Part shown: positions 32,927 through 45,040 of the stretch, in pieces | Layout: each line of letters begins with the position of its first letter | How positions within the stretch are numbered: position 1 is the stretch's first letter | Assembly (NCBI GenBank): GCA_903632075.3 | Contig: CAHIKZ030005439.1 | Location: 1,517,501 to 1,581,500, forward strand | Length of the DNA: 64,000 nt | Origin: Acanthosepion pharaonis | Lineage: Eukaryota > Mollusca > Cephalopoda > Sepiida > Sepiidae | Direction: 5' to 3' | Position numbers and translations under genes: made by a program | The notes under the pieces: generated by a model | The model's input: the letters and a program-made list of their open reading frames with translations, nothing else | The model's database searches: none | Told to the model about the DNA's origin: nothing

Positions 32927-33299
32927 CTGGAATATAAAATTATAGACAATAAATTAAAAAAAAATCATTAAATTAAAAAAAAAAAATTCTTACACCTAAG
33001 GGACATAACTCTGTATTTTAAAAATATATTTTTAAATATGGTTTTGATTCGAGTCGATAATTACTAAGTGAGGAATCACTAAAAATAAATCGAAGACAAA
33101 ATTTGATGTTTGATTGGTGGGGGGTGACAAATTAAAACTAAAATTTTAATTGGTTCTTCTCTGAAGTGATTTGATTGATTTTTCTTCAGTGGAAAATAAT
33201 CCTTAAACGATGGTCACCATCAATCGATGTTTCCTTGGAGATGTTAAAAAAACAGGGCAACGACTGTGCCGTATTTGCATGCAAACTTCTTAAAAAGAA

Positions 33300-33782
33300 A
33301 AGAGGAAAAAATAGTGACAATATATGATTATTTTTCATGGAATACTTCAAGGATAAAATACTGTTAAAAATTATTCAATTTAGGAACCTAATATTGGTTT
33401 TACCCCTTTTTTCCTTATTTTTTATATTCTAAAAGAATTAAAATATCATTTTTATATTTAGTATATAAATGAATCGAAAACCACCCTTTAAAATGAATTT
33501 TCTCGTTTTTTACCCGTTTGGCGTTCACACTCGTGTAACTTTTTTCCTACCGTTTAAGGGTTAATACCTAAAAAGAAATAGAAAATTTTCTCCTTCTTTT
33601 AACATTTTTCCATGTTTGTATAACTACTTTTTGATTTGTTTTGTAACGTATCAATTGCACACATTGAATATCAAAAATCGAATGGCAAAAGTAGTTTTGT
33701 TCGCCGAATCAGATGCAAAAGCTTACAAAATGGATCTCGCTCTCTCTTGCATACACACGCACAAACACACACCTGCGCGCAT

Positions 33783-33813
<31 letters not shown>

Positions 33814-34060
33814 TGCCCTTTCAAGATAAGCTTTAATTACATTTAATTCAATTAAATATGCAAAACAGTTTAATTTTATTTCATTTAGGTACCTCTTTTT
33901 TAAAATGAATTTCGCAAAATGAAAAATTTTTCAGTGAAGCTTTTGTTTTAGTTTTAATTTCAAGCTAATAGATTAAATTTAATATGTCCAATAAGTAAAA
34001 TAATTTGCTGTATTTCAAAACTAATTTAAATTGACTGGGAAGAGTTTACGTTTTGAAATT
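33300..34060 (-). repeat. AT-rich dispersed repeat, inverted copy
   Basis: The reverse complement of about 33890-34040 matches 4440-4560 (TTAAATTTAATCTATTAGCT, then AACTAAAA..AAAGCTTCA). An (AC)n run sits at 33758-33810 inside it. Class unknown. Confidence 0.55.
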
Positions 34061-34335
34061 ACTATCGTAGCCCCTTCGCTATTCCGTTCACGTGATCAAG
34101 AGCAGACATAATATATGTGTTCATGACCTTGACCTTTATTTCGTTGCGTTGCCCCACTCCCTTCAATTCAATATAGTAATTTCATTTAGATTTATAATAA
34201 AACTAATGTCTTTTCATTTGTTTCAGTATTACGAAATTAGTCTGAATAATTTTCGGGAATATTTTAATACCTTTTGTACTTCGTAGCAACTTTGGATTTA
34301 TTTCCTTTTGATTTTGAGTGCAATGGCAGGTCCTG

Positions 34336-35699
34336 TTAATGTTATTATACTCCCTTATCAGGTAAACCGAACGGGGATGATGTCGAGCTCTCTGCCTCTG
34401 GGAGGATATATTTACTAAGGAAAGGAACCCAGAAGAGGTTATGCTGAAGGACAGAGTCTCTTATGGGGAGATAGACAAACCCGACCCCGTGTATACGGGG
34501 TCTACGGGCAATTTTTGCCCAAGCCTACAGGCTTGGAACGCCCTATATTAAAAACTGGCCTTGTGCAACATCTTGCTTTGTGGGGAGGTTGGTAAATAGA
34601 TATGACTGGAAGGAGGCGAAATACAGGCACCCTGGTCTTTGTGACCAGTGGGCGTGGACGGGTTATATATTAAGTTACGTACCCTTATATTTTTGTTTGC
34701 CAACTGAACACTAGTTGGGCTTTCCTATTCATTCTTACTTCCGGCATTCTTGCTTTTATAATTTTTGGCTACCTTAGCTTCCGGCGTTTCTTACTTTATT
34801 TCCGCCATTTCTGATCTGCGCATACTTCCGGAAACTGCGGAACCAGACATTCCTAGCCTTTATTACTTCCGGCTACTACAGACTCTTACTTCCAGCATCC
34901 TTGGCCTTAACACTTCCAGCTACTTCAGATCCTTACTTTCGGCAATCCTCACCTAAACTACTTACGGCTACTACAAACCCTTACTTCCGGCTACCACAGG
35001 CCCTTTTATCTTTGGGCATTCCTAGCCTTTATTATTTCCGGCCACCACAGACTCTTACTTCTGGTATTCCCGGCCTTTATTACTTCCGGCTACTACGGAT
35101 CCTTATCTTCAGGTATTCTTGGCCTTTATTACTTCTGGCTACCACGGACACTTATTTTCCGACATTCCTAGCCTTTATAACTTCCGGCTGTGCAATGGTC
35201 CCTACTTCCAGCATCTTTATCTCAACCTAACTCACCTGGTTGATCGGCTTTAATGGACCTTCTTACAACAACTCTGAATTCCCGGCTACTTCCCTACTTC
35301 CTATATCGTTCAGACTTCAACCAACCTATTTCCATACACTTCGGTTAAATACTACAGAAGGTTCACCATCGGACTTAACTAGCAACTTTTCAACACTTTC
35401 GCCGGACATGTGAACTGAACTTTCGAACTGTAGACTTACATATCAACTTAACTTACCTTTAACTCTACATTCAGTCATAGTAATAGTATCTAGATCTTCT
35501 AGCCGGTCAGTATTCTTCAGTTTACTTAATTCCACCTCCATTACTTAATTCATTGTTTGCTAATATTCCTTTAATCCAAACACGTATGTGATGTAAATAA
35601 ATTTTGTATTAATTTTAAGTTTGTCGTTTGTTGTCCTCTTGTTGACCTGTCAGATTCGCGTCTTTTATTTTTAAAATGTTAGTGGGCCTCTTGTGACAT
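34336..35699 (+). other. Possible long LTR containing a minisatellite
   Basis: Begins TGTTAATG and ends TTGTGACA, followed by TTTGGGCGCACAGGCC, which looks like a primer-binding region. A minisatellite occupies 34736-35225: about fifteen diverged roughly 32-bp units with the core TTACTTCCGGCTAC / TTCC.GCATTCCT.GCC. No gag/pol follows. The LTR reading is tentative; the minisatellite is plain. Confidence 0.4.
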
Positions 35700-35744
35700 T
35701 TGGGCGCACAGGCCAAATTATATCGCACCCCCTCCAGGGGATCC

Positions 35745-35935
35745 GCTACATTACTAAAAATTGCCGATTCTAGCCCCATTTTTAGCCATTTTTCACCACA
35801 ATATAATTCTCTTTATTAAAAACTCTTTCCAAAATAAGAGATACTTTTCTGAAACTTTATTTGAGGAATATTACCTGATTTAAAGTTTAATTTGATTTGA
35901 AACAAATATTACTTTAAGTTTAAAATATCGCAGCG
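35745..35935 (-). repeat. AT-rich dispersed repeat, short inverted copy
   Basis: The reverse complement matches 4290-4430 (AATATTCCTCAAATAAAGTT, TTTAATAAAGAGAATTATAT). It starts directly after the LTR-like block. Confidence 0.6.
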
Positions 35936-36925
35936 GTAACTGTTTATTTAAGGTATTGACAGCTTGACTGACAGACGGAAGTTTATCTAATTTTGTTCTA
36001 CGGTGGACATATCAGTAAAATTTTTCTTGGGGAATGCAACGTGAGCCCCTTTTCTATATAATTTTAACTATACAGTAATCTTAAAAATTTAGGAAGATAT
36101 AATCCAAGTAATCCAAGGTCTCATTGAATTTTACATACTTTGGCTTTAAATGTACTATAGTTATCGCTCTTGTTTTCAGATAATGTCATATATGGACGTC
36201 CGTATTTTCAAAATTCGGGACGTTTATACGCACAAAAAATTTTCAAAATATTGGTGTTCGATTAATTGCGGTAAGCTTTTCCCTTTATGGTTAGTAAATA
36301 TATTTTTTTTACTTAATAACACAACCTCACGCAACATGACGTGCCGAACTTGTGCGTAAAGACAGCGTTTGTAAAATCCACTAGCTTTCCTTTTCAGGGT
36401 TGGAGGGAAGGCATTTAACACATGTCTTCGCTTTGTTAGCATGTTTTCTTTTTATAAAATAAAAAAATTAATTTACGTTCTTCTGAACCTCCCTAACCTT
36501 CTTTATTTTAAATATTTAGGTAAATATCTGTACCAAAGTCGCCAATATATATTTGAAAAACCCAGCACTGTCAAGGTGTCAAATATCAGATAGTAGAAAG
36601 TTATTAGTAAGGTTGTTAAGCTAATATAAATATAGAAGATAAATAGCCACCATCTTGAATACTACTGTTTTCTTACTGCCAGTTTACAACGTTTCAGGTA
36701 AACAGAACTCTACCCAGTTCACCTTTTACCAAATATTTTTTTACTGGCTCATTAGATAACTATTTAATATACACTTCGTAGTATTACACAACAAAATCCA
36801 AAATTACTTCATGTGAGGGGTGGGGGGAATAGACCTATTTCAGTCTTATTCAACTCCGGTGTATAGACAGATAGGATCCACTTGGATTATATACCAACGG
36901 ATTTATTACTTGTACTATATATATT

Positions 36926-36963
<38 letters not shown>

Positions 36964-37196
36964 GTTCTCTATTTAGGCAGTCAGTAAGCTCTCTTTAATA
37001 CATGATTTCTTAATCAAGACTGACACGGTACTTTTGTTAAGTTTTTATTATTATTAATATATTTTCTTGTAAGCGAGCAAGACTTAATGAGTGTAAAAAT
37101 TGTACACACGTTTATTGATTTCGAGCGTTTTTCATTTGTACTAATATTTAGTGCCTTGTTCAGACGCATTACCTGTAAGCCAAGCATTATACTTAC

Positions 37197-37242
37197 CATT
37201 GTTTTTAAATAACAAAGTCTTGTCAGGTTATCCATTGCAATC
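37197..37242 (-). CDS. Plexin-like receptor, exon 4 (46-nt mini-exon)
   Basis: One base completing Arg109, then 15 codons (IAMDNLTRLCYLKTM), residues 109-124. Acceptor TTTTTTGAACAG, donor GTAAGT. It carries a sequon (NLT) and one Cys. The length restores phase 0 before exon 5 after phase 2 at exon 3, which is the main support. On its own it would be weak. Confidence 0.7.
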
Positions 37243-38369
37243 CTGTTCAAAAAAGAAATATTAATATATATCAGGTCATATCGTATTGGTGATTTCTGAG
37301 CAAAATATTTCTTGCAATTCACCTCATATTAACAAAAAATGATGGGTTTAAAAATGAATAAAATATTTTTTTAGGATTTTATCTCTTCTAAATCTTTTTT
37401 CTAAATATTTTAGCTGAATTCAAAGTCTTTTTATAGAACACTTATACATATAAATTATTTTTTCATTTCCTACATTTTAATCAAACATTTAATATAATAT
37501 AAAGTAATTATATTATTATAAAATAATAATCATCATTATAGTATCACATGTAAATTAGATAGACAAGTATAAATAGAGAACAATTGGTGAACATAGGATG
37601 GCTATGCCCAGCAAACTCGGTTGCTATTCAGGACACGGAGAACTGTAGTACGACTACTACTAGATAGAGAGATATGCGAAACATAACAATCATTATTAGT
37701 ATTATTATTAAACAAAATGATAGACTGATATTTTTCAATACTTAGCAATAAGTGTGATTTAAGAAAAGGAAAGGCGAACATCTTAAAGTGCACATTCTGA
37801 AAAAAATATCCAGAATCCGCTGACCTTTCAACCCTTAAAACGCATGCGGATAGTTACAAATGCAAATTACTAACGCCCCAGAGGACGAGATGAGCAGATG
37901 ATGGGAGAATTTCATAATCAACTAACTGAAAATTTCAAGATGAACATGATCATCATCATGTTATTTACGTTTCAGTTGCATGCCATTCACGCTAGGTGCG
38001 TTTCATTCGTTTTGACGTGTTGATTACGAGTACAATCGTTTTTTTCGTGACAAGTTAACGTTTTTACGATAACTCGTAATTTTTTGTAGATTTATTTATG
38101 TTTTTATACTTGTATGCAATTTTCAAACATAAGTTGAAGAAGACAGACATACTAATCGAAATATTGTAGAACATTCATTCATTTATTCAGTTGTGGTCAC
38201 TACTCCTCTCCATCTCACATTTGTAGTCCATGGTGACATTCAAGGCAGAATAATACAATGGCTTGCCAGTTTCTTTTGTACTGGGGATGTTGAGATTACC
38301 CGTCCCTCCATTCATAAAGAAGCAAGACCTACAAGGAAGCAGGTGGTTTAAATTCAGTTTTCCTTCTCT

Positions 38370-38690
38370 TAGATTCGTGATGGTATATGGAGGCCTGCTG
38401 CCCAGACTACATAGCCACCCCCACCCCCACCTTCTCGGCTGTATCGACAAGATCCAAAGGAATACAGGGCATTACATTTGGAGACGGCTTAGCTGAAGGA
38501 GTTGCCGGAAGGTTGTCAGTGTTGATAGCCAACTGCCTTCATGGCTCTACTCCGGATTTTCAGTCTAAAATCAGGGTTTTCATTCTTCTAGATGAGCTGC
38601 CTTCCTTGGCTATAGAGCTCCATCAACGAGAAACATTGTCAAACACTGTATTTTTTCTTCTTTTTTTTTCTTCCTTTTCTTAAATTGCGC
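38370..38690 (+). pseudogene. LINE fragment (probably family A)
   Basis: Overlapping plus-strand frames read LGCIDKIQRNTGHYI and FGDGLAEGVAG..SVLIANCLHG, a broken version of the L-x-x-L-D-K-I-Q-R-K-A region and the following part of the RT C-terminus. It ends in a T/C-rich run. Confidence 0.5.
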
Positions 38691-38899
38691 ACTTCTCTAA
38701 GTGCCTTTATTATTATTAATTTTATTATTAACAACAACAACAACCCTTATTGAACAGGCCTACACAATTAAAAAATTAGAAGCGTCACAACCCACACTAC
38801 TCATGAAGCCGCAAGTCTAACTTTTGAGAGTAAACTGAGTAAAAAAAGATGGCACAGATAAACTAATACATACTAAGGAAGGTATGCTTTTACAAAAAT

Positions 38900-39731
38900 G
38901 GTTAATTTGCTGTATAAGAACCAAAAGCCACCGGTAATGAGAATGTATCATTCTGGTGTGAAGTTGCCTGATTATTTCGAAAATGACATCAAAAGTTTCC
39001 ACTCGATTACTGTTTAGGATTTATCGACAATGTAAGTTCGATCTCTTTCGCGTTGTCCGGCCGCCATTACTGGTGTTGTTTACATACGTTTGCCTCGATT
39101 AGTAATGCGCGGAAGCTTACTTAGTTAAAGGCCTTTTTACAACTTTTCGTATCTTACTTGTCTTGATTTATGCGCAATTTTCGCGGATATTATTTTAAAA
39201 TGAGGATGTTTTTTTATTAAATTGGTTTTAATTTGTTATAGAAACAATTGAAAGCTTTTCTAAATAGATATAATGTCATGGTTGAACACTTTTTCCAAAA
39301 AATATTCTTATGAAGCTTTAAATGAATAGTTTTTTGTGTTATAAATTCTCTTTTTTCCCAATTACAAGTATTGCTTCTTTGTGGAACTGAAGCTTTATTA
39401 ACTAATGAACTCATTTTTTTTTATTAAATTGTAATAGAAACAATTGAAAGCTTTTGTAAATAAATATATCATGGTTACTTTTAAAATTTCGCGCATTGCT
39501 CAGTAATCAATAAAAGTGAAGCTTTCGTGCATGACTAATCGAGGCAAAGATATGTTAAAAATTCCAGTAATGGCAGTCGTTCTGTCTACGCAACGAGAAA
39601 GGAGTCGAACTTACATTATCCATAACTACTAAATGGTAATCGAGCGCAAAGTTTTAAGGTCATTTTCGAAATAATCAGGCAAATTCAAACTCATTAGCAG
39701 GGGATTTTGGTGCTTATACTGCAAATTAACC
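38900..39731. mobile_element. Palindromic MITE, longer member of the 2934 family
   Basis: Ends GGTTAATTTGCTGTATAAG and CTTATACTGCAAATTAACC, with long complementary arms. It shares CCATTACTGGTGTTGTTTACATACG with the 2934-3461 element. A roughly 200-bp internal direct duplication (AGAAACAATTGAAAGCTTTT at 39239 and 39434) makes it longer (832 bp). No clear target duplication remains. Confidence 0.82.
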
Positions 39732-40184
39732 TAAAAAAAAAAACAAATATGTCTTTCGCAAAAATAAATTTTTCGTTTGTGGTCAGTCGCGGAATTTATT
39801 ATTACTATTTTGACAACCCCTCGCGGACTATACTGAGTAGTTAGTTAGCGAGTTAAATACGGCTTCCGGCTGGCCTGCTTGGCGAGTGCCAGTGGCTTAC
39901 AATGAAAATTAAGTGACACTTCTCATTACTCTAGCACTCTTCTTACTATTTAAGCTGTTTACAATAATGCTGTCGCCCAGATGGTCCTAAGAACCATTCT
40001 CTCTGAATTCACGTTCCTCCAATTATTGCTTTTCTAGGCTCTTCGAAACTGTTCCCAAATGCTGTGATAACAGCTGGAATCATTGACACCTTTATGCTCA
40101 ACAACTTACTCAACATCATGTCAAAGTCAAATTACTTATCCATTTTTTCCACTTTCCTCCCTTTCATATCTACATAATGGGCAC

Positions 40185-40470
40185 TTTGCCGTGGTGTAAG
40201 GGTTAGCAAGCTTGTCTCGTTCGATCAATTATGACAGAATAGTGAGTTCGACCCTCACTAAACCCCCATAATTTCGACCTTGTGCCACATCTAAGCTACA
40301 CTTAGATAACCACCATTCGTTCCCTTTTACTTTCAGTACATTTCGATGTGGTCTAATGGTTAGCAAGCTAGATCACTTACGACTAAATAGTGAGATCGAT
40401 CCTCACTGGGTACCCCATACTTTCGGCCTTGCACCACTTCCGAGCTACGCGTAGAAAATCATCTTTTATA
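40185..40470 (+). mobile_element. Two tandem SINEs (family 3)
   Basis: Copies at about 40185-40315 and 40330-40470. Both have a tRNA-like head (GTGGTCTAATGGTTAGCAAG), a box B (GATCGATCCTCACTGGG) and a tail (TTTCGGCCTTGCACCAC..GAGCTACGCGTAGA). A third copy is at 44516-44655. Confidence 0.75.
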
Positions 40471-41334
40471 TCTACACAATGGTCTGCCGGAACAGCGAAA
40501 TATTCCAACACGTTTTCTTCTTGAAACAACTCTCAGATTTTAGTCATTATCTGGTCTGAATGATTCTAATTTTTCAATGGATTTCCAATTCTTTTGCGCA
40601 TTTCTTCAGGACTGTTTCAAGCTCTCCAGTGATGACTAGTATATGTCACTATCATGTTCCATCATTTTTTTCAGTTCTCTAGCAAGATTCAAAAATTTCG
40701 ACTGATCTTCACTTTTATTCTTTGATGTGTTGAAAAAGTGATATTCACTCTATTCACTCATATTTCTCTATTTATGATAACTAAATTTGGTCCCCTGGCC
40801 TAAATTTGGCAATCCGTTTGAATTTCAAAGTCTTATATAATTTTACATTCTTCATTCCCTATGACAGATTCTGGTTTGTGCATATGCAATTGGTTTGCAT
40901 AATTAAATTCCAGTCATTTGCATACTGGCTCACTTTTCCTACCCAATCATGTCTATTTTTGTATTCTTCCTGAGATAATTAATTGCACTTGCTTATTATA
41001 TAACTTGTGGTTTCAGCTTTAATTCTAAGAATTGTTTTGGGTTGTTATTAATTTTAAGCTCTGTTTTTTCTTCCCCCTTTTTTTTTCAAGTGCCTTTTCG
41101 TCTGCAATTCAATTTAACTTAAAATGGCTGTTTTTCTTTCTATTTTTGCTTCTTCTTTATAAATTTTCTGATCCCACATGTCATCTTATTTTTGTATTGA
41201 AAATTTCGGCTCTCAATTTTCATTTCTCTGCCTTTTATCGCATTCAAGTCCTTTAATTGTCAAGTAAACACAGTACCCAAAACTGAAGAATTCTCATTCT
41301 TCCTCCTTCATATATATAGTTTTAAGGTATGCTA

Positions 41335-41430
41335 TGGGATAAAGTGCTCAATATCAGAGATAGAGCGTATGTAAATGCAAAATATAAAAGTGGACATTGA
41401 AGTCAACACAGGCGACAGAAAAATTATATT
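41335..41430 (+). repeat. Solo copy of the Penelope-type terminal sequence
   Basis: GTGCTCAATATCAGAGATAG..TAAATGCAAAATATAAAAGTGGACATTGAAGTCAACAC matches 42541-42605 and 47757-47850. No coding sequence is attached. Confidence 0.6.
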
Positions 41431-42196
41431 TAGGTCGATAAATTTAGATAAAAAGCGCGAATTTGTAAACAGTGACTGCTGCTGCTGATAATGCAAAGCT
41501 CTTCTATGAATCAAGCACTCCCCGTCACTGGCGTGTTTATTCAAAAATAAATACGTAAAAATTCACCTTCCTCTCTACCGAGAGCTGATAGCTAAGCGTA
41601 AAAATCTCCGACTGATGCCGACTTGAGACAATTGGAAATTCTAGCCACACTGATGAGATGTTATACAACATAACATGGCTAAGAATGTTTTCTTGTATTT
41701 TGCTGACGCTATTTGGACAGGACGCACCATATGCAGATTACATCAGATGACGCCTGCAAGTGCCAATGATTAAGGTTTTGTAGATGTAACGATAGCGCCA
41801 CGGATGTTTGTCTGGCGACACCTTATCTAATAGCATTTAAAAAAAGCCAAAATGTATATGCGTGTTTACAGTGTAAGATTATTTGTTGTTTTGAATTTGC
41901 AGTATAGAAAGTATGAAGTAAGAAAAAGTGTGACATAGGGGATTTGGCCTGGAAGCCGTAAGTAGAAAGGTTTGGGAACTACTGATGTAAAATATGAAGA
42001 TACTTTCGAAAAATACTATTTGTAAGCCAATATGTTAAAAGTAAATAAGAATTAAAGTTGTTTCGATGTTTTTACATACATCATCACCAGATTAGTGTTC
42101 CGGATCTGGATCTGGAGCATAATTAAATTCATTACACCTAACTAATAAACGAGATAATTTTTCAAATCCAGAAAGTTCAATATAAACTATACTCAC

Positions 42197-42243
42197 CTGT
42201 GATTATTCGACACCTTCAAACTGGAATTCTGTAATTCGAAAAC
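42197..42243 (-). CDS. Plexin-like receptor, exon 3 (47-nt mini-exon)
   Basis: 15 codons plus two bases of Arg109; residues 94-108 read VFELQNSSLKVSNNH. Acceptor TTCTTAAAG, donor GTGAGT at 42191-42196. Sequon NSS is present. One of the three reading frames is open throughout, and it is the frame required by exon 2 (phase 0). The acceptor has a weak pyrimidine tract, so the left edge is slightly less sure than the right. Confidence 0.72.
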
Positions 42244-42459
42244 CTTTAAGAAAAAACAAAATGCGCGTTTTATGTTAAGAAATAATTTGCAGCCCGTTGC
42301 AAAACTACAACTGAGGAATAAAACTGACGAAGCAGAAACACTGAACTAATTTTCAACGGAATACATGATTTAAAGAAAAAGGAAATAATAATACAAATTA
42401 TTATTATTATTATTATTACTGAATGAGACTAACACGCCAACAAAGTCCAGCTGGAGTAC

Positions 42460-42460
42460 G

Positions 42461-42527
<67 letters not shown>
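42460..42527. repeat. (TA)n(TG)n microsatellite
   Basis: TA run then GT run of about 45 bp, directly left of the Penelope-type arm. Confidence 0.95.
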
Positions 42528-42540
42528 TAAAATATAGTTA

Positions 42541-44062
42541 AATAGCTCAATAACAGGGATATATCGTATGTAAATATAAAAGTGAACACTAAAGTCAACA
42601 CGCAGAGGCGACAGTCTGTTTCATGATAAGCGCTAACGTCAAGCTATGTGCGCTGTCTTTTTGCTCGACTTTTTATATATACAGGTCAGTGATGCATTGC
42701 AGGTATTTTATTGTATTGTGGGTAGTCTATTGTATTATTCCAATAGTTATTTTGGTGGACGTGTTTTGTTAATTTATTTATTATTCATTTAGTTTATTTA
42801 CTTATTTATTTGGATTAATTTATTTTATTTGTTTATTTATTTATTTTCATTTATTCTTGTTCGTTTTCAGTTTTCGATTTTTAAGTAACGTAGTAAAAAT
42901 TTGTTTTTGTGTCTGCATGTTGAGATGAGTTCTGATCGTTTATTTAGTGGTTTGTTTTGGTCTAGGATGGTAATTATAGCTATTTTTCCTCCAAGCAAAG
43001 TTTACAATTTTTGGATTCATTTTTGTAGACTAATGTTCTTTTCCTTATTCCATTATATTTGTGGTGTGAATTGTTTTTTTGTTTTTAATCTCACAGATAC
43101 GTTTAGAAAGCAATGTGTTGTTTGCGTATTTATTATGTGTAAAGGATGTTTTGTGTGCGTAGTTTCTTTGTTTCCAGGGTCCTTTAGTTACTCCTATATA
43201 TATTTTTGTTCCTTATCTGCAGATTTTACAATGGCTTGGGATATTACATTGTTTTGCAAGCAATTACCATTTAAGAGACATTTGCTCTTTATCTGCAGTT
43301 ACACGTGAGCTTAATTTGTTCAGGTGGTTTGTTGATTCTTTTCATGTTATGCTTTTTTATTATATTATCATGTTCTCGGTGCAACTGTAGCTGATTTTGC
43401 TGTGGTTTTGTTGGATATCTTGTGGAGAGTGCTTGATGCGGAAAAGTGTGTATGAGTCTAATAAACATTTTCCTACGTTTGTTTTCCTAATAACCATATT
43501 GTTTCGTTTTTTATTTTCGTTGGAAGACGTTGCCGGAGTATATGAATATGGTTTCATTGGAAAAGTGGTTTATCATTGTGTTTTCTGTATGGTTTATATG
43601 TACCTTTTCTTGGACTGAAGGTGACATCTAGAAAATCTACTTCGTTTTGGTTAGTTTCGGTTTTAAACACAGGCAAAGCTAGTATAACAAACTATAATTA
43701 GCTTCGCAGATCAAAATAAACGACTAAATAAACGATCAGAACTCATTTCAAAATGCAGATACAAAAACGAATTTACTTAAAAATCGAAAACGGAAAACGA
43801 AAAAGAATAAATGAAGATAAAAAAACAAAAATAAGTAAAATAAATTAATCTAAATAAATAAGTAAATAATAAACAAATTAACAAACCACGCCCAACAAAA
43901 TAACCGTTAGAATAGTACAATAGTCTACCTACAATGCAATAGACTATTCACAATGCATTACTGACCTGCATATATAAAAAGTCGAGCAAAAACACAATGC
44001 ATATAGCCTGATGTTTGCGTTTATCATGAAACAGACTATCACCTCTGTGTGTTGACGTCAAT
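42541..44062 (-). mobile_element. Penelope-like element remnant with inverted terminal arms
   Basis: Minus-strand coding pieces in order: NEVDFLDVTFSPRKGTYKPY (about 43665), then VGKCLLDSYTLF and KISYSCTENM (about 43380). A GIY-YIG endonuclease region with KYI-V-TKGPWKQR and NKYANNTLLSKRI follows, then NKRSELIS just before 42930. These match the RT thumb and endonuclease order of Penelope-like elements, with stops and frameshifts. The left arm (about 42589-42950) is the 3' end plus UTR; a roughly 340-bp inverted copy of it forms the right arm (about 43725-44062). Confidence 0.8.
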
Positions 44063-44064
44063 AT

Positions 44065-44067
<3 letters not shown>

Positions 44068-44123
<56 letters not shown>
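44068..44123. repeat. (TA)n microsatellite
   Basis: TA run next to the right Penelope-type arm. Confidence 0.95.
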
Positions 44124-44125
<2 letters not shown>

Positions 44126-44216
44126 AACCCAGTGTATCCATCATGATACCCAACCAGATAATAATATATAATAATACATTATAGACATATATCATAACCA
44201 AATATGCGCAGTGATA

Positions 44217-45040
44217 ACAGGTTTTGATAAAAGCAGGTGAGCCTAGTTAGAAATACCTTCAGGTTCCGCTCAGACAATTTCCGATTAATTATAGTGGGTT
44301 CGATCCTTACCACTGAGACTTTGTAAACGATATCGTAAGTAAAGGCAGCCAACTAGTCCAAAGGGAATAGAAAATAAGTATGACAAGGTAGGAACAGTGG
44401 TACACTAAGAATTGGGCAAACGATTTAGTTCAACTGTTGAATGAGCATAAATAATGTCATGTATTATTTGAAAACTACAGTCCTCCTTAATCTGTGAGTA
44501 ATGCCATTGAAGTTCACTTCGAGGTGATGTAATGATTAGCAAGGATATTTCGCTTGATTCATTACGGCTTAGTAGAAAGTTCGATCCTCACTGGGTGCTT
44601 CACACTTTCGGCTTTGTACCAAATCTAAGCTACGCTTAGAAAACCATTTTTGTCACAACTGCTGTATGTTAACGAAATAAATCTTGAGTAGTTCCAGGGA
44701 AGACAGTTTTCTGAACTTCTTGCATCTTAACGTTGCCAGGGATAGTCTTTTCTTGACCAGACAGAGAGCATCTATTACCACAGGCATTGATGTGGTTTTC
44801 AGGCCTCACTTTCTCTCATTTTCTATTATTATTATTATTATTGAGTAAGCATCACACCAAAAAAGTAATACTAGAGCATCATATACGAAGCTTTATATAA
44901 CCACAATGACAAAAAGCATGCTAAGTATATACAAGGCACATGCACACCAGTCAAATGTGAGCGGTATGGGGACAGGTTTTGACAGGTGGGATCCAGTTAG
45001 AAATAACTTCAGGTCGAGTAACCCGGTCCGCTCAGACCGT
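44217..45040 (+). repeat. Dispersed repeat pair with a family-3 SINE between
   Basis: CAGGTTTTGATAAAAGCAGGTGAGCCTAGTTAGAAATACCTTCAGG (about 44219) recurs as a related block at about 44971. Both run on to CCGCTCAGACAATTTCCGATT / CCGCTCAGACCGTCTCCGATT. A SINE of the 40185 family lies at 44516-44655. 45045-45830 shows nothing recognisable. Confidence 0.55.

Larger units (their letters stand above)
32927..37196 (-). other. Intron 4 (4.3 kb)
   Basis: Phase-0 intron, donor GTAAGT. It holds two inverted-orientation copies of the AT-rich dispersed repeat, an (AC)n run and an LTR-like block with a minisatellite. 35940-37190 contains only a short (GT)n (36936-36962). Confidence 0.8.
37243..42196 (-). 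other. Intron 3 (5.0 kb)
   Basis: Phase-2 intron, donor GTGAGT. It holds a LINE fragment, a palindromic MITE, two SINEs and a solo Penelope-type tail (listed). 37323-38360 and 40480-41330 hold nothing I recognise. Confidence 0.8.

Noticed and set aside
42901..43308. 135-codon plus-strand ORF rich in Phe and Cys
   Set aside because: It is the antisense shadow of the Penelope-like coding remnant on the minus strand.
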